Shown in pieces: positions 18,731 through 30,007 of a stretch of 64,000 bases of DNA. Positions within the stretch are counted from its first letter, which is position 1, and every line of letters starts with the position of its first letter. The stretch comes from AWTP1-18 sp036504515 (GTDB taxonomy: Bacteria; Pseudomonadota; Gammaproteobacteria; Burkholderiales; Rhodocyclaceae): the NCBI GenBank assembly GCA_036504515.1, contig DASXVA010000001.1:434001-498000 (forward strand). The letters run 5' to 3'. Made by a program: the position numbers and the translations under genes. A model generated the notes under the pieces. It was not told the DNA's origin. It searched no databases and was given only the letters and a program-made list of their open reading frames with translations.

Positions 18731-19384
18731 TCAGTCCTCTCGGATTCCGTATTGCTCGCGATAGTGGATTACTGCTTCCAAATTGCGTTCCAATTCCTCA
18801 TTACCTTGAAGATAGCCGATCAAACCATTGAGGTTGGCTACGGCAACAACCGGAATTCCGTAGCTCTTCTTCACTTCCTGTACAGCGGAAAGTTCGCCGG
18901 TACCTTTTTCCTGGCGATCCATGGCAATCACGACTCCAGCTGGGGTTGCACCGGCACTGCGAATCAATTCAACGGATTCCCGCACGGAAGTACCGGCGGA
19001 AATCACATCATCCACGATCAAGACCCGGCCCTTGAGAGGCGCACCAACCAAATTGCCGCCTTCGCCATGATCCTTGGCTTCCTTTCGGTTGTAGGCAAAG
19101 AGTGTATTCCGACCCAGACGGGAAAGACTGATGGCAATGCCGGCCGCCAAGGGGATTCCCTTATAGGCCGGGCCGAACAACACATCAAATTCAATACCGG
19201 AAGCAAGAATGGCCTTGGCGTAGAAGTCGCACAGGACAGCCATGGAATCGCCATCATTGAAGAGGCCGGCATTGAAGAAATAGGGGGACAGACGACCCGC
19301 CTTGGTCTTGAATTCGCCAAACCGCAACACACCCTGACGGGTGGCAAAGGCAATGAAATCGAGGCTAACGTTTGAGCTTGTCAT
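18731..19384 (-). CDS. pyrE: orotate phosphoribosyltransferase
   Basis: A 217-residue enzyme of pyrimidine biosynthesis that makes OMP from orotate and PRPP. The PRPP-binding loop VLIVDDVISAGTSVRES is exact. GEFKTKAGRLSPYFFNAGLF, FGPAYKGIPLA and FAYNRKEAKDHGEGG are the other conserved segments. Full length. Divergent from the riboswitch-controlled HD-GYP gene. Confidence 0.98.
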   Translation of the reverse strand: MTSSNVSLDFIAFATRQGVLRFGEFKTKAGRLSPYFFNAGLFNDGDSMAVLCDFYAKAILASGIEFDVLFGPAYKGIPLAAGIAISLSRLGRNTLFAYNRKEAKDHGEGGNLVGAPLKGRVLIVDDVISAGTSVRESVELIRSAGATPAGVVIAMDRQEKGTGELSAVQEVKKSYGIPVVAVANLNGLIGYLQGNEELERNLEAVIHYREQYGIRED

Positions 19385-19445
19385 AGTTGAGGGATTCTAC
19401 ATCCCAAAAGTCACAATCCGAGGGTTCAGGGTATTGGACTAGAAT

Positions 19446-19534
19446 CAGAGAAAGGGCAAACCCGTTGAAAAATGGGGACGCAAAGCTACTGGGCTAATGT
19501 GATTTCACGATGCCAGCAGGGTTACCGGATCGCT
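19446..19534 (+). promoter_or_regulatory. c-di-GMP-I (GEMM-I) riboswitch aptamer
   Basis: The leader of the HD-GYP gene contains the conserved GEMM-I elements in order: AGGGCAAACC, a GAAA tetraloop, GGGACGCAAAGC, GGGCTAA and CAGCAGGGTTACCGG, with the expected spacing. GEMM-I RNAs bind cyclic di-GMP. Downstream of it, 19561-19568 (ATTGTTCC) is perfectly complementary to 19643-19650 (GGAACAAT), which overlaps the ribosome-binding site of the start at 19653. This suggests translational control by SD sequestration. Confidence 0.93.
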
Positions 19535-19652
19535 CCGTCAACAGCGCATTCCTCGGAAACATTGTTCCAGTTCAGTTTCACGCGCTTTGCCATGCCCTGG
19601 TTCCGTTTCAGCTTTGAAACGGATTACTGAATTCAGTTAACAGGAACAATGA

Positions 19653-20909
19653 ATGAGCATCCAAGCCGACCTTCGCCATGTGATTTACGCCCTGTCCGAT
19701 GCCCTGGACCTGGTCGGTGTTGATGATGTTGCCCACGGCAAACGAGTGGGCATCATGGCCGCTGAGTGCGCCACCGTGCTGGGACTTTCCGTGGAAGAAA
19801 CCACCTTCCTTTTTGATCTGGGAATGTTGCACGACATCGGCGTGTCCTCCACCCACATCCACCAGAATCTCGTGGGCGAATTCGATTGGGAAGGCTCCCA
19901 GGTTCACGCCGAGGTAGGCTATGCCCTGCTTAATGAATTCGCTCCCCTGGCGCCCATGGCCTTGCCGGTGCGCTATCACCACACCCACTGGGAAGAACTG
20001 CAAAAGGTCGTCGGACTAGACCCTCTGGTCGCCCGTCAGGCAAACCTCATTTTCATGGTGGATCGGGTGGATGCTCTGGCGGCCGCCTATTACGGCAACG
20101 GCACGCTGTTCATGCATACAGAGGAAATCCGCGACAAGATCCGGCAACGGTCCGGCAGCTATTTCGCACCGGAACTGGTGGACTGTTTTCTCGACATCTC
20201 CCGTTCCCAAGCCTTCTGGCTGATGCTTGAGCCCCGTTCGATTCAGGCTTACCTGCAGGACCAGCTTTCCCGCGGAGAGCACTATCAGGCTTCAGTCCAT
20301 GAACTCAAGCAACTGGCGGGCATTTTCTCCCGTATCGTCGATGCCAAGAGCCCATTCACCGCCCAGCACTCTCTTGGCGTCTCCCGTCTGGCTCGCTTCC
20401 TGGCAGAAAAACTCGGCGTCGGTGAAGAGAATTGCGACAAGCTGGAAATCGCCGGCTTGCTCCACGATCTGGGCAAGCTGCGGGTACCGGACGAAATTCT
20501 CGACAAGCCGGGAAAACTCAATGCGCAGGAACGGCAGATCATCAACACCCACAGCTTCGAGACCTTCCAGATTTTGCGCAATATCAAAGGCTTTGAAGAA
20601 ATCACGCCCTGGGCCTCCTACCACCATGAGGAACCCGGTGGAACCGGTTACCCTTTTCATCTCAAAGGAGAGACTCTTCCGTTGGAAGCCAAAATTCTGC
20701 GGGTCGCCGATATTTTTCAAGCCATGGTGCAGGATCGTCCCTACCGTGCGGGATTGAGCGCAGACGAAACGATCCACTTTCTCGATGAGCTGGTAGAGAA
20801 CGGTCGCGTCGACCGTGACATTGTTGCCACAACCAAATCATGGATAGGGGGAGCCATGGCCGCCGCCCTTCCCGACTACCCGGCCTTGCCGAAGACGCAA
20901 CAAGCATAA
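19653..20909 (+). CDS. double-HD protein with HD-GYP c-di-GMP phosphodiesterase domain
   Basis: A 418-residue cytosolic protein with two HD-superfamily domains. The first (~20-150) has FDLGMLHDIGVS and RYHHTHW. The second (~220-400) has the catalytic AGLLHDLGKLRVP and SYHHEEPGGTGYP, the HD-GYP signature for c-di-GMP hydrolysis to GMP. It is preceded by a c-di-GMP riboswitch, so the enzyme is probably regulated by its own substrate. It is followed 12 bp later by a second HD-GYP gene. Confidence 0.93.
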   Translation: MSIQADLRHVIYALSDALDLVGVDDVAHGKRVGIMAAECATVLGLSVEETTFLFDLGMLHDIGVSSTHIHQNLVGEFDWEGSQVHAEVGYALLNEFAPLAPMALPVRYHHTHWEELQKVVGLDPLVARQANLIFMVDRVDALAAAYYGNGTLFMHTEEIRDKIRQRSGSYFAPELVDCFLDISRSQAFWLMLEPRSIQAYLQDQLSRGEHYQASVHELKQLAGIFSRIVDAKSPFTAQHSLGVSRLARFLAEKLGVGEENCDKLEIAGLLHDLGKLRVPDEILDKPGKLNAQERQIINTHSFETFQILRNIKGFEEITPWASYHHEEPGGTGYPFHLKGETLPLEAKILRVADIFQAMVQDRPYRAGLSADETIHFLDELVENGRVDRDIVATTKSWIGGAMAAALPDYPALPKTQQA

Positions 20910-20921
20910 AGGGGGAAAGCC

Positions 20922-22088
<1,167 letters not shown>

Positions 22089-22122
22089 AAAAAATTTCAA
22101 CCGGTTCTCAGGACGCCCTGCC

Positions 22123-22767
22123 ATGAAAGTCTTCATCCCATTTGCATCTGCTGCAGCCCTTTTCTTATCGGCCCTCGCCGCATCAGCACAACCGCAGGAA
22201 ACTACAGCGCCGACTTTTGTAGAAAAAATGGCCTCCCGCGCGACCCTGAATCAGGTGCGGCAAGGGGGCTTTGTGCTTTACATGCGCCATGGCAATACTG
22301 ACAACAGTAAACCGGACCGGGTGCCCAGCGTCGACCTGAAAGACTGTTCAACCCAGCGGCCCCTTACGGAAGAAGGTCGCCAATTAGCCGCCCAGGTGGG
22401 TAAGTCCATCCGGACGGCGCACATTCCAGTTTCTGAAATCCACGTCAGCCCTCTTTGCCGAGCCAAAGAATCAGCCCAAGCGGCCTTTGGTAACAAATTT
22501 CAGGTTAACGAATTCCTGATGTACACCTCAAACCTAACCACGGAAGAAAAGAAACCTATTCTGGAAACGACACGACAGCTGCTTTCCGCCCCCGTCGCCA
22601 AGGGCAGTAACCGGGTCATCGTTGCCCATGCGCCCAATATGGCTGACCTGATCGGTTACTTCGTCAAACCTGAAGGCACAGTCGTCGTCATTCGTCCCAA
22701 AGGCGATGCTGGTTTTGAATACGTTGCCAGCATCCCGCCCACCCTATGGCGAGAACTGCTGCCCTGA
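22123..22767 (+). CDS. exported histidine phosphatase-superfamily protein
   Basis: A 214-residue protein with a signal peptide (MKVFIPFASAAALFLSALAASA). The phosphatase motif appears as VLYMRHGNTD, with a second catalytic histidine in VIVAHAPNMADLIG and a conserved arginine in SPLCRAKESA. The ATG at 22123 was chosen over the upstream frame because it alone gives the signal peptide. It is predicted periplasmic; the substrate is unknown. It lies in a signalling operon. Confidence 0.85.
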   Translation: MKVFIPFASAAALFLSALAASAQPQETTAPTFVEKMASRATLNQVRQGGFVLYMRHGNTDNSKPDRVPSVDLKDCSTQRPLTEEGRQLAAQVGKSIRTAHIPVSEIHVSPLCRAKESAQAAFGNKFQVNEFLMYTSNLTTEEKKPILETTRQLLSAPVAKGSNRVIVAHAPNMADLIGYFVKPEGTVVVIRPKGDAGFEYVASIPPTLWRELLP

Positions 22768-22781
22768 TACCGGTGCAAACC

Positions 22782-25700
22782 ATGAACCGCCGCCTGTCTT
22801 TTTTCCTGATGTTCTTTCTCCCCGTTGTGCTTGCTGCGGGGACGGCAGCCTTGTTCAACTTCGCTTCTTTCTATCTACTTAATCAAGAACAGCGCGAAGC
22901 CAATCGGGAACAAAGCATCGATTTACAGGCAGTGGCCAATACAGTCCAGCTTGGTCACGAAATGCTGGCGATCCAGAAAAAAGTCACCGACACCTTGCAC
23001 CAGGCCCAGGCGAAAAAGCTCGACGAGGGCATGGCCTACAAGGTTCATACCCAAGTGGTTGACCAACTGGCGCGCCTTGACCTTCTGCTGACGAACGTCC
23101 TCAACTCGCCGGGGCAAGCGGAGCTCATCAAACACGAACTGCAGGAAGCCTCTCTGGATTTTCGTCAATACCACCACTACATCGTCATGGCAACCGACAT
23201 CGTAGCCATCGATCCCTCGGTGGCCGATGACTACATCAATCAAGCCAACGAACGCTATATCGCTTTTGCCGACCATTCCCAGAACATTGCCACCCAACTG
23301 ACAGAACAGACCCAGCGTCGCATTGTCGCTACCGAAGCAGGCTTAAGCAGCTATGTAACGCACTCCGTCCTGATCGGTTTACTGGGTTTGACGGTAATGA
23401 CCTTGCTCTGGCTGTTTACTTCGCAAATGTTGACCCGTCGTATCACCCTGATCGGCGAAACCCTGAACAAGCTGGCCGGTGGTGATGACGAAACGCCACT
23501 ACTGGCCGATGTAGAAAAACTGGGAAATAGCCGCAACAACCTGCTCAGCGAAATGGCACTGTCAGTCATCGCCTTCCGCAATGCCATCGCCGCCCGGCAT
23601 ACCGTGGAAAAAACGCTCCATACCGAACGCAACCATCTCCGCTCCCTGATTCAGGGCATGCCCGATCTGGTTTGGCTAAAGGATGTGGACGGCCACTACA
23701 TGTATTGCAATCCCCGATTTGAAGGGTTGTTAGGGGTCAAGGAAGCGGACCTTGCGGGCAAGACCGACTACGATTTTTTCCCCGAGGATTTTGCCGACTT
23801 CGTCCGTCAGCATGATCGTCTTGCAATGGAGGCAGGCAAAGCCTGCAGCAACGAAGAGTGGCTAACTTTTGCCTTTGACGGTCACCAAGAATTGGTAGAA
23901 GTCATCAAGACGCCCCTCTACGATGAGCAGGGAAAAATTCTTGGGGTGTTAGGTGTTGCTCGCAACATCACCCCCTTGCACGAGGCGAAGAAAACCTTGC
24001 AGGAAAGTGAAGCAGTGCTACGCCGTACCCAAACGGTTGCCCGTATCGGTAGTTGGCACATCGAACTGGATTCCGATATGGTTTTCCTTTCCGAAGAAGC
24101 TGCCCATATCTTCGGTTTTGCCCTGGGGGAATCCCTGAAACTCGGCGAGTTCCATCAACGGGTACATATCGAAGATCGGGATCAGATCAACCTCGCCTGG
24201 AAGAAGGCGCTGAAGAATGGCTTGTTCGACGTAGAACATCGCATCCTGGTAGATGGCGAAACCAAGTGGGTGCGGGAAAAAGCCGAAATGGAAACAGGCC
24301 CCGATGGACGATCGGCCCGGGCGGTGGGCATGGTGCAAGACATCACCGATGTCAAAACAGCCGCGGAAGCGCTGCACGAAAGGGAGGAAATTTTCTCCAC
24401 CATCGTCAGCCAGGCCGAAAGCGGCATGGTGCTGCTGGAAGCAGGATCGTTGCGGTTTATTGAGTTCAACGATGCGGCCTGTCTTTCCCTTGGCTACAGT
24501 CGCGACGAATTCAGTTTGCTCACCGTTTTTGATATTCAGAGCCACCTTGAGCGGAAGGAAGTGGAAGAACGGGCAACGGTTATTTTTACCCAGGGCAACA
24601 GCACGTTTGAAAGTCAGTTGGTCAGTAAAGATGGCTGTCTGCGCGACTTCTGGATCAGCACCCGCCTGCTCCTGTTAAAGGGAAACCGATACATCTCCGC
24701 AGTATGGACCGACATCACCGTCCGCAAGGAAACGGAGCGGTCTTTGCTGCACTATCAAAATCAGTTGGAAGACATTGTCGCTGAACGCACTGCCGAACTG
24801 GCAGCAGCAAAGGAAGCTGCCGTCGCTGCCAACCAATACAAGAGTGCGTTCCTAGCCAATATGAGCCATGAAATCCGTACACCGATGAACGCCATCATTG
24901 GCCTCACTCACCTATTGCGAAGGGATGCCCAAAGCCATCACCAACGGCAGCAACTGGACAAAGTCACCAACGCCGCCCAGCATCTGCTGGGCATCATCAA
25001 CGACATCCTCGACTTTTCCAAAATAGAAGCCGGCAAGCTGACCCTGGATCCCACCAACTTCAATGTGGACCGGGTGGTCAGCAATGTCAGCAATCTGATT
25101 GCAGAAAAAGCCGAGGCCAAGGGACTGGAGGTGGTGGTTGATATTGCCTCACTACCGCCAGGCCTTCATGGCGATGGCCTTCGCCTGGGACAAATCCTGC
25201 TCAACTTTGCCAGCAACGCGGTGAAGTTCACCGAGCGCGGTAGCATCGTACTGAGGGGCTCTGTACTCCGTCAAAAGGATGAACAATTGTGGGTCCGCTT
25301 TGAAGTTCAGGATAGCGGCATTGGGCTTACGCCTGAACAACAAGGCCGGCTGTTTCAGGCCTTCGAACAGGCTGACGTCTCCACCACGCGCCAATACGGC
25401 GGTACCGGCCTCGGCCTCGCCATTACCCGCCGTCTGGCAAAGATGATGGGTGGTCAGGTCGGCGTCCACAGCAGCCTGGGCAAGGGTAGTACCTTCTGGG
25501 TGGAAGCTCCCTTTGGTATCGCTCCCGAACTGGTTCACCATGCGATTCCTGACAGCCTGCCCAAGGGCACCCGGGTACTGGTGGTGGACGATATTGAAGA
25601 TGCTCGGGAGTCCATGGCCCATACCCTGACCATTGTCGGCGCCAGGGCAGATTCCTTTGCCTCCGGGGAAGAAGCCTTGCAGGCCATAGCACGAGCCGAT

Positions 25701-27065
25701 CAGGCAGGCGACCCCTATGAACTTGTGCTGACCGACTGGGCCATGCCCGGTCTTGACGGGCTGGAAACGGCGCAACACATCAAGGCATTACCCTTGGCCA
25801 AACAGCCGGTGTTGATCCTGATCAGCGCTACCTACGATGTAGCCGACATCTCATTGCCCCAGCACGGCTTTACGGCCTTCATCGCCAAACCAGTGACACC
25901 GACCAATCTGCTCGCCACCCTGAGCGAAAGCCTGGGAGCTACCACTGGTACCAGCGGCGAACATCTGAGCCTTGAAACACAGATGACTCGTCATAGCGGT
26001 CAGTCGCTCCTGCTGGCAGAAGACAATCCCCTCAATCAGGAAGTTGCCTTGGAACTGCTGCAAATGGTCGGCCTGAAAGTCGACCTGGCTGAAGATGGAG
26101 AGGCTGCATTGGCTCGGGCCAAAGCCCAACCTTACGACCTGATCCTGATGGATATTCAGATGCCGAAAATGGATGGTCTTGAAGCAACCCGGAAAATCCG
26201 CCAACTGCCCATCCATCGCCATACGCCGATACTGGCCATGACGGCCAATGCCTTCGACGAAGACCAGGAAAATTGTCTCGCCGCCGGCATGAACGACCAT
26301 ATCGCCAAACCAGTGGATCCGGACCGCCTCTATGCCACCTTGTTGCGCTGGTTGCCGCCTCCTCAACAAGTAGCCTCGCTCCCTTACCCGGTCCCACGAG
26401 GAGAACATTCCTCTGCTCACGATGAGCAACTAAAAAAACAGCTGTCGACAGTGGATGGTCTGGATACCCCAAAGGCATTACGCAATGTCGGCGGTAACCC
26501 TGCCCGCTTGGCAGCGTTATTACTCCGCTTCACCCAGGACCACGGCAATGACGGCGTAACGCTAAGGCAACAATACCTGGGCAAGGACATCGACAGCGCA
26601 ACCCGCCAGGCCCACACCCTGAAAGGTTTGGCCGGAACCCTGGGATTACCCGCTTTGCAATCGGCAGCCGCGGCACTGGAAACTGCCCTCAAGAAAAATG
26701 AAGTCGATACGGTGATGCAAACCTTGACGCAACTGGAAAAGGAATTGGGCCACACCTGCAAAGCACTGGAATCTCTACCTGGTGATGGGGCAGGAATTCC
26801 ATCACCGCACAACAACCTGGACCTGACCAAGCTGAGGCAGCAACTTCAAACCCTGCGTAGCCTGTTGCTAGCTGATGATCTGGAGGCAACCCACCTTTAT
26901 GCGGCCCTGCAAGATGATCTCGCATCGATTTTCGGTGATGCCATCCGCCCCTTGACGCAGCAGATTGATGGCTTCGCTTTGGACGAAGCCCTGGCAACGC
27001 TTGACTCCCTGCTCAAGGAAAAACCGGAACTTGAAATGAATGACAACAATGCCGTCAAACCTTAA
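22782..27065 (+). CDS. hybrid sensor histidine kinase (PAS x3, HisKA, HATPase, REC x2, HPt)
   Basis: A 1427-residue phosphorelay kinase. It has TM1 (~5-28), a periplasmic helical region, TM2 (~193-213), and three PAS units (~290-410, ~410-535, ~535-655). HisKA has phospho-accepting H696 in NMSHEIRTPMN, and the ATPase contains GTGLGLAI. Two receivers follow (LVVDDIEDARES ... DWAMPGLDG; LLAEDNPLNQEV ... MDIQMPKMDG), then a C-terminal HPt with the AHTLKGLAGTLG histidine. I chose the ATG at 22782, just after the phosphatase stop; an upstream in-frame ATG lies inside that gene. It probably drives the nearby REC-HD-GYP or REC-GGDEF proteins. Confidence 0.95.
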   Translation: MNRRLSFFLMFFLPVVLAAGTAALFNFASFYLLNQEQREANREQSIDLQAVANTVQLGHEMLAIQKKVTDTLHQAQAKKLDEGMAYKVHTQVVDQLARLDLLLTNVLNSPGQAELIKHELQEASLDFRQYHHYIVMATDIVAIDPSVADDYINQANERYIAFADHSQNIATQLTEQTQRRIVATEAGLSSYVTHSVLIGLLGLTVMTLLWLFTSQMLTRRITLIGETLNKLAGGDDETPLLADVEKLGNSRNNLLSEMALSVIAFRNAIAARHTVEKTLHTERNHLRSLIQGMPDLVWLKDVDGHYMYCNPRFEGLLGVKEADLAGKTDYDFFPEDFADFVRQHDRLAMEAGKACSNEEWLTFAFDGHQELVEVIKTPLYDEQGKILGVLGVARNITPLHEAKKTLQESEAVLRRTQTVARIGSWHIELDSDMVFLSEEAAHIFGFALGESLKLGEFHQRVHIEDRDQINLAWKKALKNGLFDVEHRILVDGETKWVREKAEMETGPDGRSARAVGMVQDITDVKTAAEALHEREEIFSTIVSQAESGMVLLEAGSLRFIEFNDAACLSLGYSRDEFSLLTVFDIQSHLERKEVEERATVIFTQGNSTFESQLVSKDGCLRDFWISTRLLLLKGNRYISAVWTDITVRKETERSLLHYQNQLEDIVAERTAELAAAKEAAVAANQYKSAFLANMSHEIRTPMNAIIGLTHLLRRDAQSHHQRQQLDKVTNAAQHLLGIINDILDFSKIEAGKLTLDPTNFNVDRVVSNVSNLIAEKAEAKGLEVVVDIASLPPGLHGDGLRLGQILLNFASNAVKFTERGSIVLRGSVLRQKDEQLWVRFEVQDSGIGLTPEQQGRLFQAFEQADVSTTRQYGGTGLGLAITRRLAKMMGGQVGVHSSLGKGSTFWVEAPFGIAPELVHHAIPDSLPKGTRVLVVDDIEDARESMAHTLTIVGARADSFASGEEALQAIARADQAGDPYELVLTDWAMPGLDGLETAQHIKALPLAKQPVLILISATYDVADISLPQHGFTAFIAKPVTPTNLLATLSESLGATTGTSGEHLSLETQMTRHSGQSLLLAEDNPLNQEVALELLQMVGLKVDLAEDGEAALARAKAQPYDLILMDIQMPKMDGLEATRKIRQLPIHRHTPILAMTANAFDEDQENCLAAGMNDHIAKPVDPDRLYATLLRWLPPPQQVASLPYPVPRGEHSSAHDEQLKKQLSTVDGLDTPKALRNVGGNPARLAALLLRFTQDHGNDGVTLRQQYLGKDIDSATRQAHTLKGLAGTLGLPALQSAAAALETALKKNEVDTVMQTLTQLEKELGHTCKALESLPGDGAGIPSPHNNLDLTKLRQQLQTLRSLLLADDLEATHLYAALQDDLASIFGDAIRPLTQQIDGFALDEALATLDSLLKEKPELEMNDNNAVKP

Positions 27066-29196
27066 AGCCAATCCCCCTCACCGCTTGGGGAAAGGACGGT
27101 TTTCAAGTTTGTCCTTTGCCTTCCTGGTCGTGGCGCTCTATGTGTTCTGTCTGTGCCTGTTCGGCGCCTTACTCCTGCGCGAACTTAATCGCCTGCAGGA
27201 AAACACTGAAAGCATTGCCCGGGAACGGGGCGTCGTACTGTTTCGCCTGATCGAAGTTACCCGGGACTGGAATGCCCGGCACGGCGGGGTTTACGTACCC
27301 ATCACCGCAGACACTCAGCCCAATTCCTATCTGCATGATCCCAAGCGCGATGTGATTACTCAGGACGGCACCCGCCTGACCAAGGTGAATCCGGCTTTCA
27401 TGACCCGCCAGATTGCCGATCTGGCGGAGAAGATGGACGGCGTCAAGTTCCATATCACCAGCCTCAACCCTGTCCGTCCCGCCAACAAGGCCGATGCCTG
27501 GGAAGAGGAAACCCTGCGCGCGTTTGAAAGCGGGACCAAGGATCGCCTCAGCTTCGTTGCAAACGAGGCGCCGGTACACCGCTATATGGCACCGCTGACC
27601 ATCACAGCAGCTTGCCTTCATTGCCACGACAGCCAGAACTACAAGATCGGCGACATCCGCGGCGGCATTTCCGTCACCATGCCAGCAACGGCTCTGCTTG
27701 GCATCCAGCAGGAACAAAAGCAACGCGCCATCTGGCTCTACCTGCTGGCGGCTCTGGCAACCGGTGCTACCGGCCATTACCTGATGCACCGTCACCGCCT
27801 GTTTGTCCGCACGATACAAAACCTCAATGTCGCCCAGGAAAAACTGATCCTGGAGCGCACCCAAGCCCTGGCCAACACCAATGCGGAATTGCTGAAAGAA
27901 GTGACGGATCGGCGGGAAAGCGAAAACAGGCTGAAAGAAAGTGAAGAACGCTACCGTACCGTGCTGGACTTCGGCACCGACGGTGTCATGGTCACGGAAA
28001 ACGGGCTGATCATTTTTGCCAACAAACGGCTGGGAGAAATGCTGGGCCGGGAATCAAGTGAATTCATCGGCAAGAATGGGTTGGAACTCTTGCACCCGAC
28101 GGAACGGGAGCGAGTCGCCCACTATCGGGATAACCGCGTGAAGGGGCTACCTGCCCCCACTCAATACCGTACCCGCCTTCTCCACAAAGAGGTAGAGCAC
28201 CCGGTCATTGCGGATTTCTCCGTCAAGACCTTGGAAACTGCCCCCGATCAATCCCCCCGTATCCTGATCAGCGTGCGCGACGTAACGGCCGTACTGGAAG
28301 CAGAACGGGTAAATCGAATTGCCAGCGCCGTTTTCGAAAACGCCGCCGAGGCCATTCTGGTTACCGACAACAAGAACCGCATCGTTCAGGTCAATCCGGC
28401 CTTTACCGCTATCACGGGCTACACCCCCAACGATGTCCGCGGACAGAATCCGAGACTGCTGCGCTCCGGCCGCCACGACAAGGATTTCTATACCCACATG
28501 TGGGACAGCCTGAACACTACGGGCCAGTGGCAAGGGGAAATCTGGAACCGACGCAAAAATGGCGATGCCTTTATCGAAGGGCTTTCCATTACCCGCATTT
28601 CCGGTGACGACAATAACGGCGGCTATGTCGCCACCTTCAGCGATATCACCCGGCGCAAGGAAGCGGAAGAAGTGATGCGCCACAAGGCCCATCACGACCC
28701 GCTGACCGACCTGCCCAATCGATCCCTGTTCTACGATCGGCTGCAAAATGCCATGGCCAATGGCCGACGCTACCAGCGCTGCTTTGCCCTGGTCTATGTG
28801 GACCTCGATTACTTCAAGAGCGTGAATGACAACTTCGGTCATGCAGCAGGGGATGCCTTGCTGGTGGAAACCTCCCGTCGCCTTGGTGTCTGCCTGCGGG
28901 AAGCGGATACCGTAGCCCGGCTTGGCGGCGACGAATTTGCCATGATCCTGACCGAAGTCAGCAATGTGGCCGATGCCGAAGACGTTGTCCAGCGCGCCCT
29001 GAAAGCCATGAGCCTTCCTTTCGCCCTAGCCGAAGGAACGGCCATCATCTCTGCCAGCATCGGCATCGCCATGTATCCCGACCACGGTGGTGAAACAGAA
29101 ATCCTGCAACGACATGCCGACTCGGCACTGTATTTGGCCAAGGAAGCCGGTCGCAATACTTACCGTGTTTACTCGCCGCCTACGAGTCACATCTGA
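27040..29196 (+). CDS. DUF3365/CxxCH-PAS-PAS-GGDEF diguanylate cyclase
   Basis: A 718-residue membrane protein. After TM1 (~28-50), an extracytoplasmic DUF3365-like domain carries CLHCH at residues 192-196, a c-type heme attachment motif. TM2 (~230-248) leads to two PAS domains (~308-425, ~430-545) and a GGDEF domain with intact RLGGDEFA. There is no EAL. It is predicted to make c-di-GMP in response to a redox or gaseous signal. The start overlaps the kinase stop by 26 bp. In the uninterrupted chromosome it would be followed by xth. Confidence 0.92.
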   Translation: MTTMPSNLKANPPHRLGKGRFSSLSFAFLVVALYVFCLCLFGALLLRELNRLQENTESIARERGVVLFRLIEVTRDWNARHGGVYVPITADTQPNSYLHDPKRDVITQDGTRLTKVNPAFMTRQIADLAEKMDGVKFHITSLNPVRPANKADAWEEETLRAFESGTKDRLSFVANEAPVHRYMAPLTITAACLHCHDSQNYKIGDIRGGISVTMPATALLGIQQEQKQRAIWLYLLAALATGATGHYLMHRHRLFVRTIQNLNVAQEKLILERTQALANTNAELLKEVTDRRESENRLKESEERYRTVLDFGTDGVMVTENGLIIFANKRLGEMLGRESSEFIGKNGLELLHPTERERVAHYRDNRVKGLPAPTQYRTRLLHKEVEHPVIADFSVKTLETAPDQSPRILISVRDVTAVLEAERVNRIASAVFENAAEAILVTDNKNRIVQVNPAFTAITGYTPNDVRGQNPRLLRSGRHDKDFYTHMWDSLNTTGQWQGEIWNRRKNGDAFIEGLSITRISGDDNNGGYVATFSDITRRKEAEEVMRHKAHHDPLTDLPNRSLFYDRLQNAMANGRRYQRCFALVYVDLDYFKSVNDNFGHAAGDALLVETSRRLGVCLREADTVARLGGDEFAMILTEVSNVADAEDVVQRALKAMSLPFALAEGTAIISASIGIAMYPDHGGETEILQRHADSALYLAKEAGRNTYRVYSPPTSHI

Positions 29197-29319
29197 CGGG
29201 ATAAACTGGGGGCAATCCTTCCCCAATTACCCATGCCTTGCCCATCCGGCTGTGAGGAAAAGTGCCAGTCTTTTTTGATCGGCGTATTGGCAACGCATCT
29301 ATTACCGGCCCCTGACACC

Positions 29320-30003
29320 ATGCTGCGAATCGTCTCCCTCAATCTCAACGGTATCCGCTCTGCCACCACCAAAGGTGTTTTCGACTGGATGGCCAGCCAT
29401 AACGCCGACATCCTCTGCCTGCAGGAACTCAAGGCCCAGGCAGGAGACCTGTCAGAACAAATGAAAGCGCCGGAGGGTTATCACGGTTACTTTCACTATG
29501 CTGAGAAAAAAGGCTATTCCGGTGTCGGTATCTACAGCAAACGGAAACCGGATCGGGTGATCGAAGGTATCGGCCACGCCGGCTTCGATGCCGAGGGCCG
29601 TTACATCCGTGCCGACTTTGACTCCCCGGCCAGCAAGCTTTCAGTTATTTCCGTTTATGTGCCCTCCGGCTCCAGCTCGCCGGAACGCCAGGAAGCCAAA
29701 TTTGAATTCATGGCGGAGTTTTATCCCGTTCTCGCCGCGCTCTGGGCCGAGGGCCGCGAGGTGGTGATCTGCGGCGACTGGAATATTGCCCACAAGGAAA
29801 TCGACCTGAAGAACTGGAAGGGCAACCTCAAGAACAGCGGCTTCCTGCCGGAAGAGCGGGCCTGGTTGAGCAAGGTGCTGGACGAACAGGGCTGGGTGGA
29901 TGCCTACCGACACCTTTACCCGGACACCACCGGCGATGCCTACACCTGGTGGTCCAATCGGGGCCAGGCCTGGGCAAAGAATGTGGGATGGCGTATCGAC
30001 TAG
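29320..30003 (+). pseudogene. xth: host exonuclease III, 5' part, interrupted by the integrative element
   Basis: The first 227 codons of a ~264-residue ExoIII-type AP endonuclease/3'-exonuclease. LNLNGIRSATTKG, QELKAQ (metal-binding Glu), GDWNIAH and NVGWRID are present. The frame ends at TAG (30001-30003) formed exactly at the element junction. The visible part ends at the catalytic Asp of WRID and lacks the SDH motif carrying the catalytic His, so the product is almost certainly inactive. The missing end lies at 43029-43142. The true start is the ATG at 29320 (MLRIVSLNLNG), not the upstream frame. Confidence 0.95.
29998..30002 (+). repeat. attL crossover core (GACTA)
   Basis: The left junction of the element. 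Host xth sequence GGATGGCGTATCGACTA continues into element sequence GTCAATCATTC. GACTA is the longest sequence identical at both junctions; the 2-bp crossover typical of serine integrases must lie inside it. Confidence 0.85.
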
Positions 30004-30007
30004 TCAA

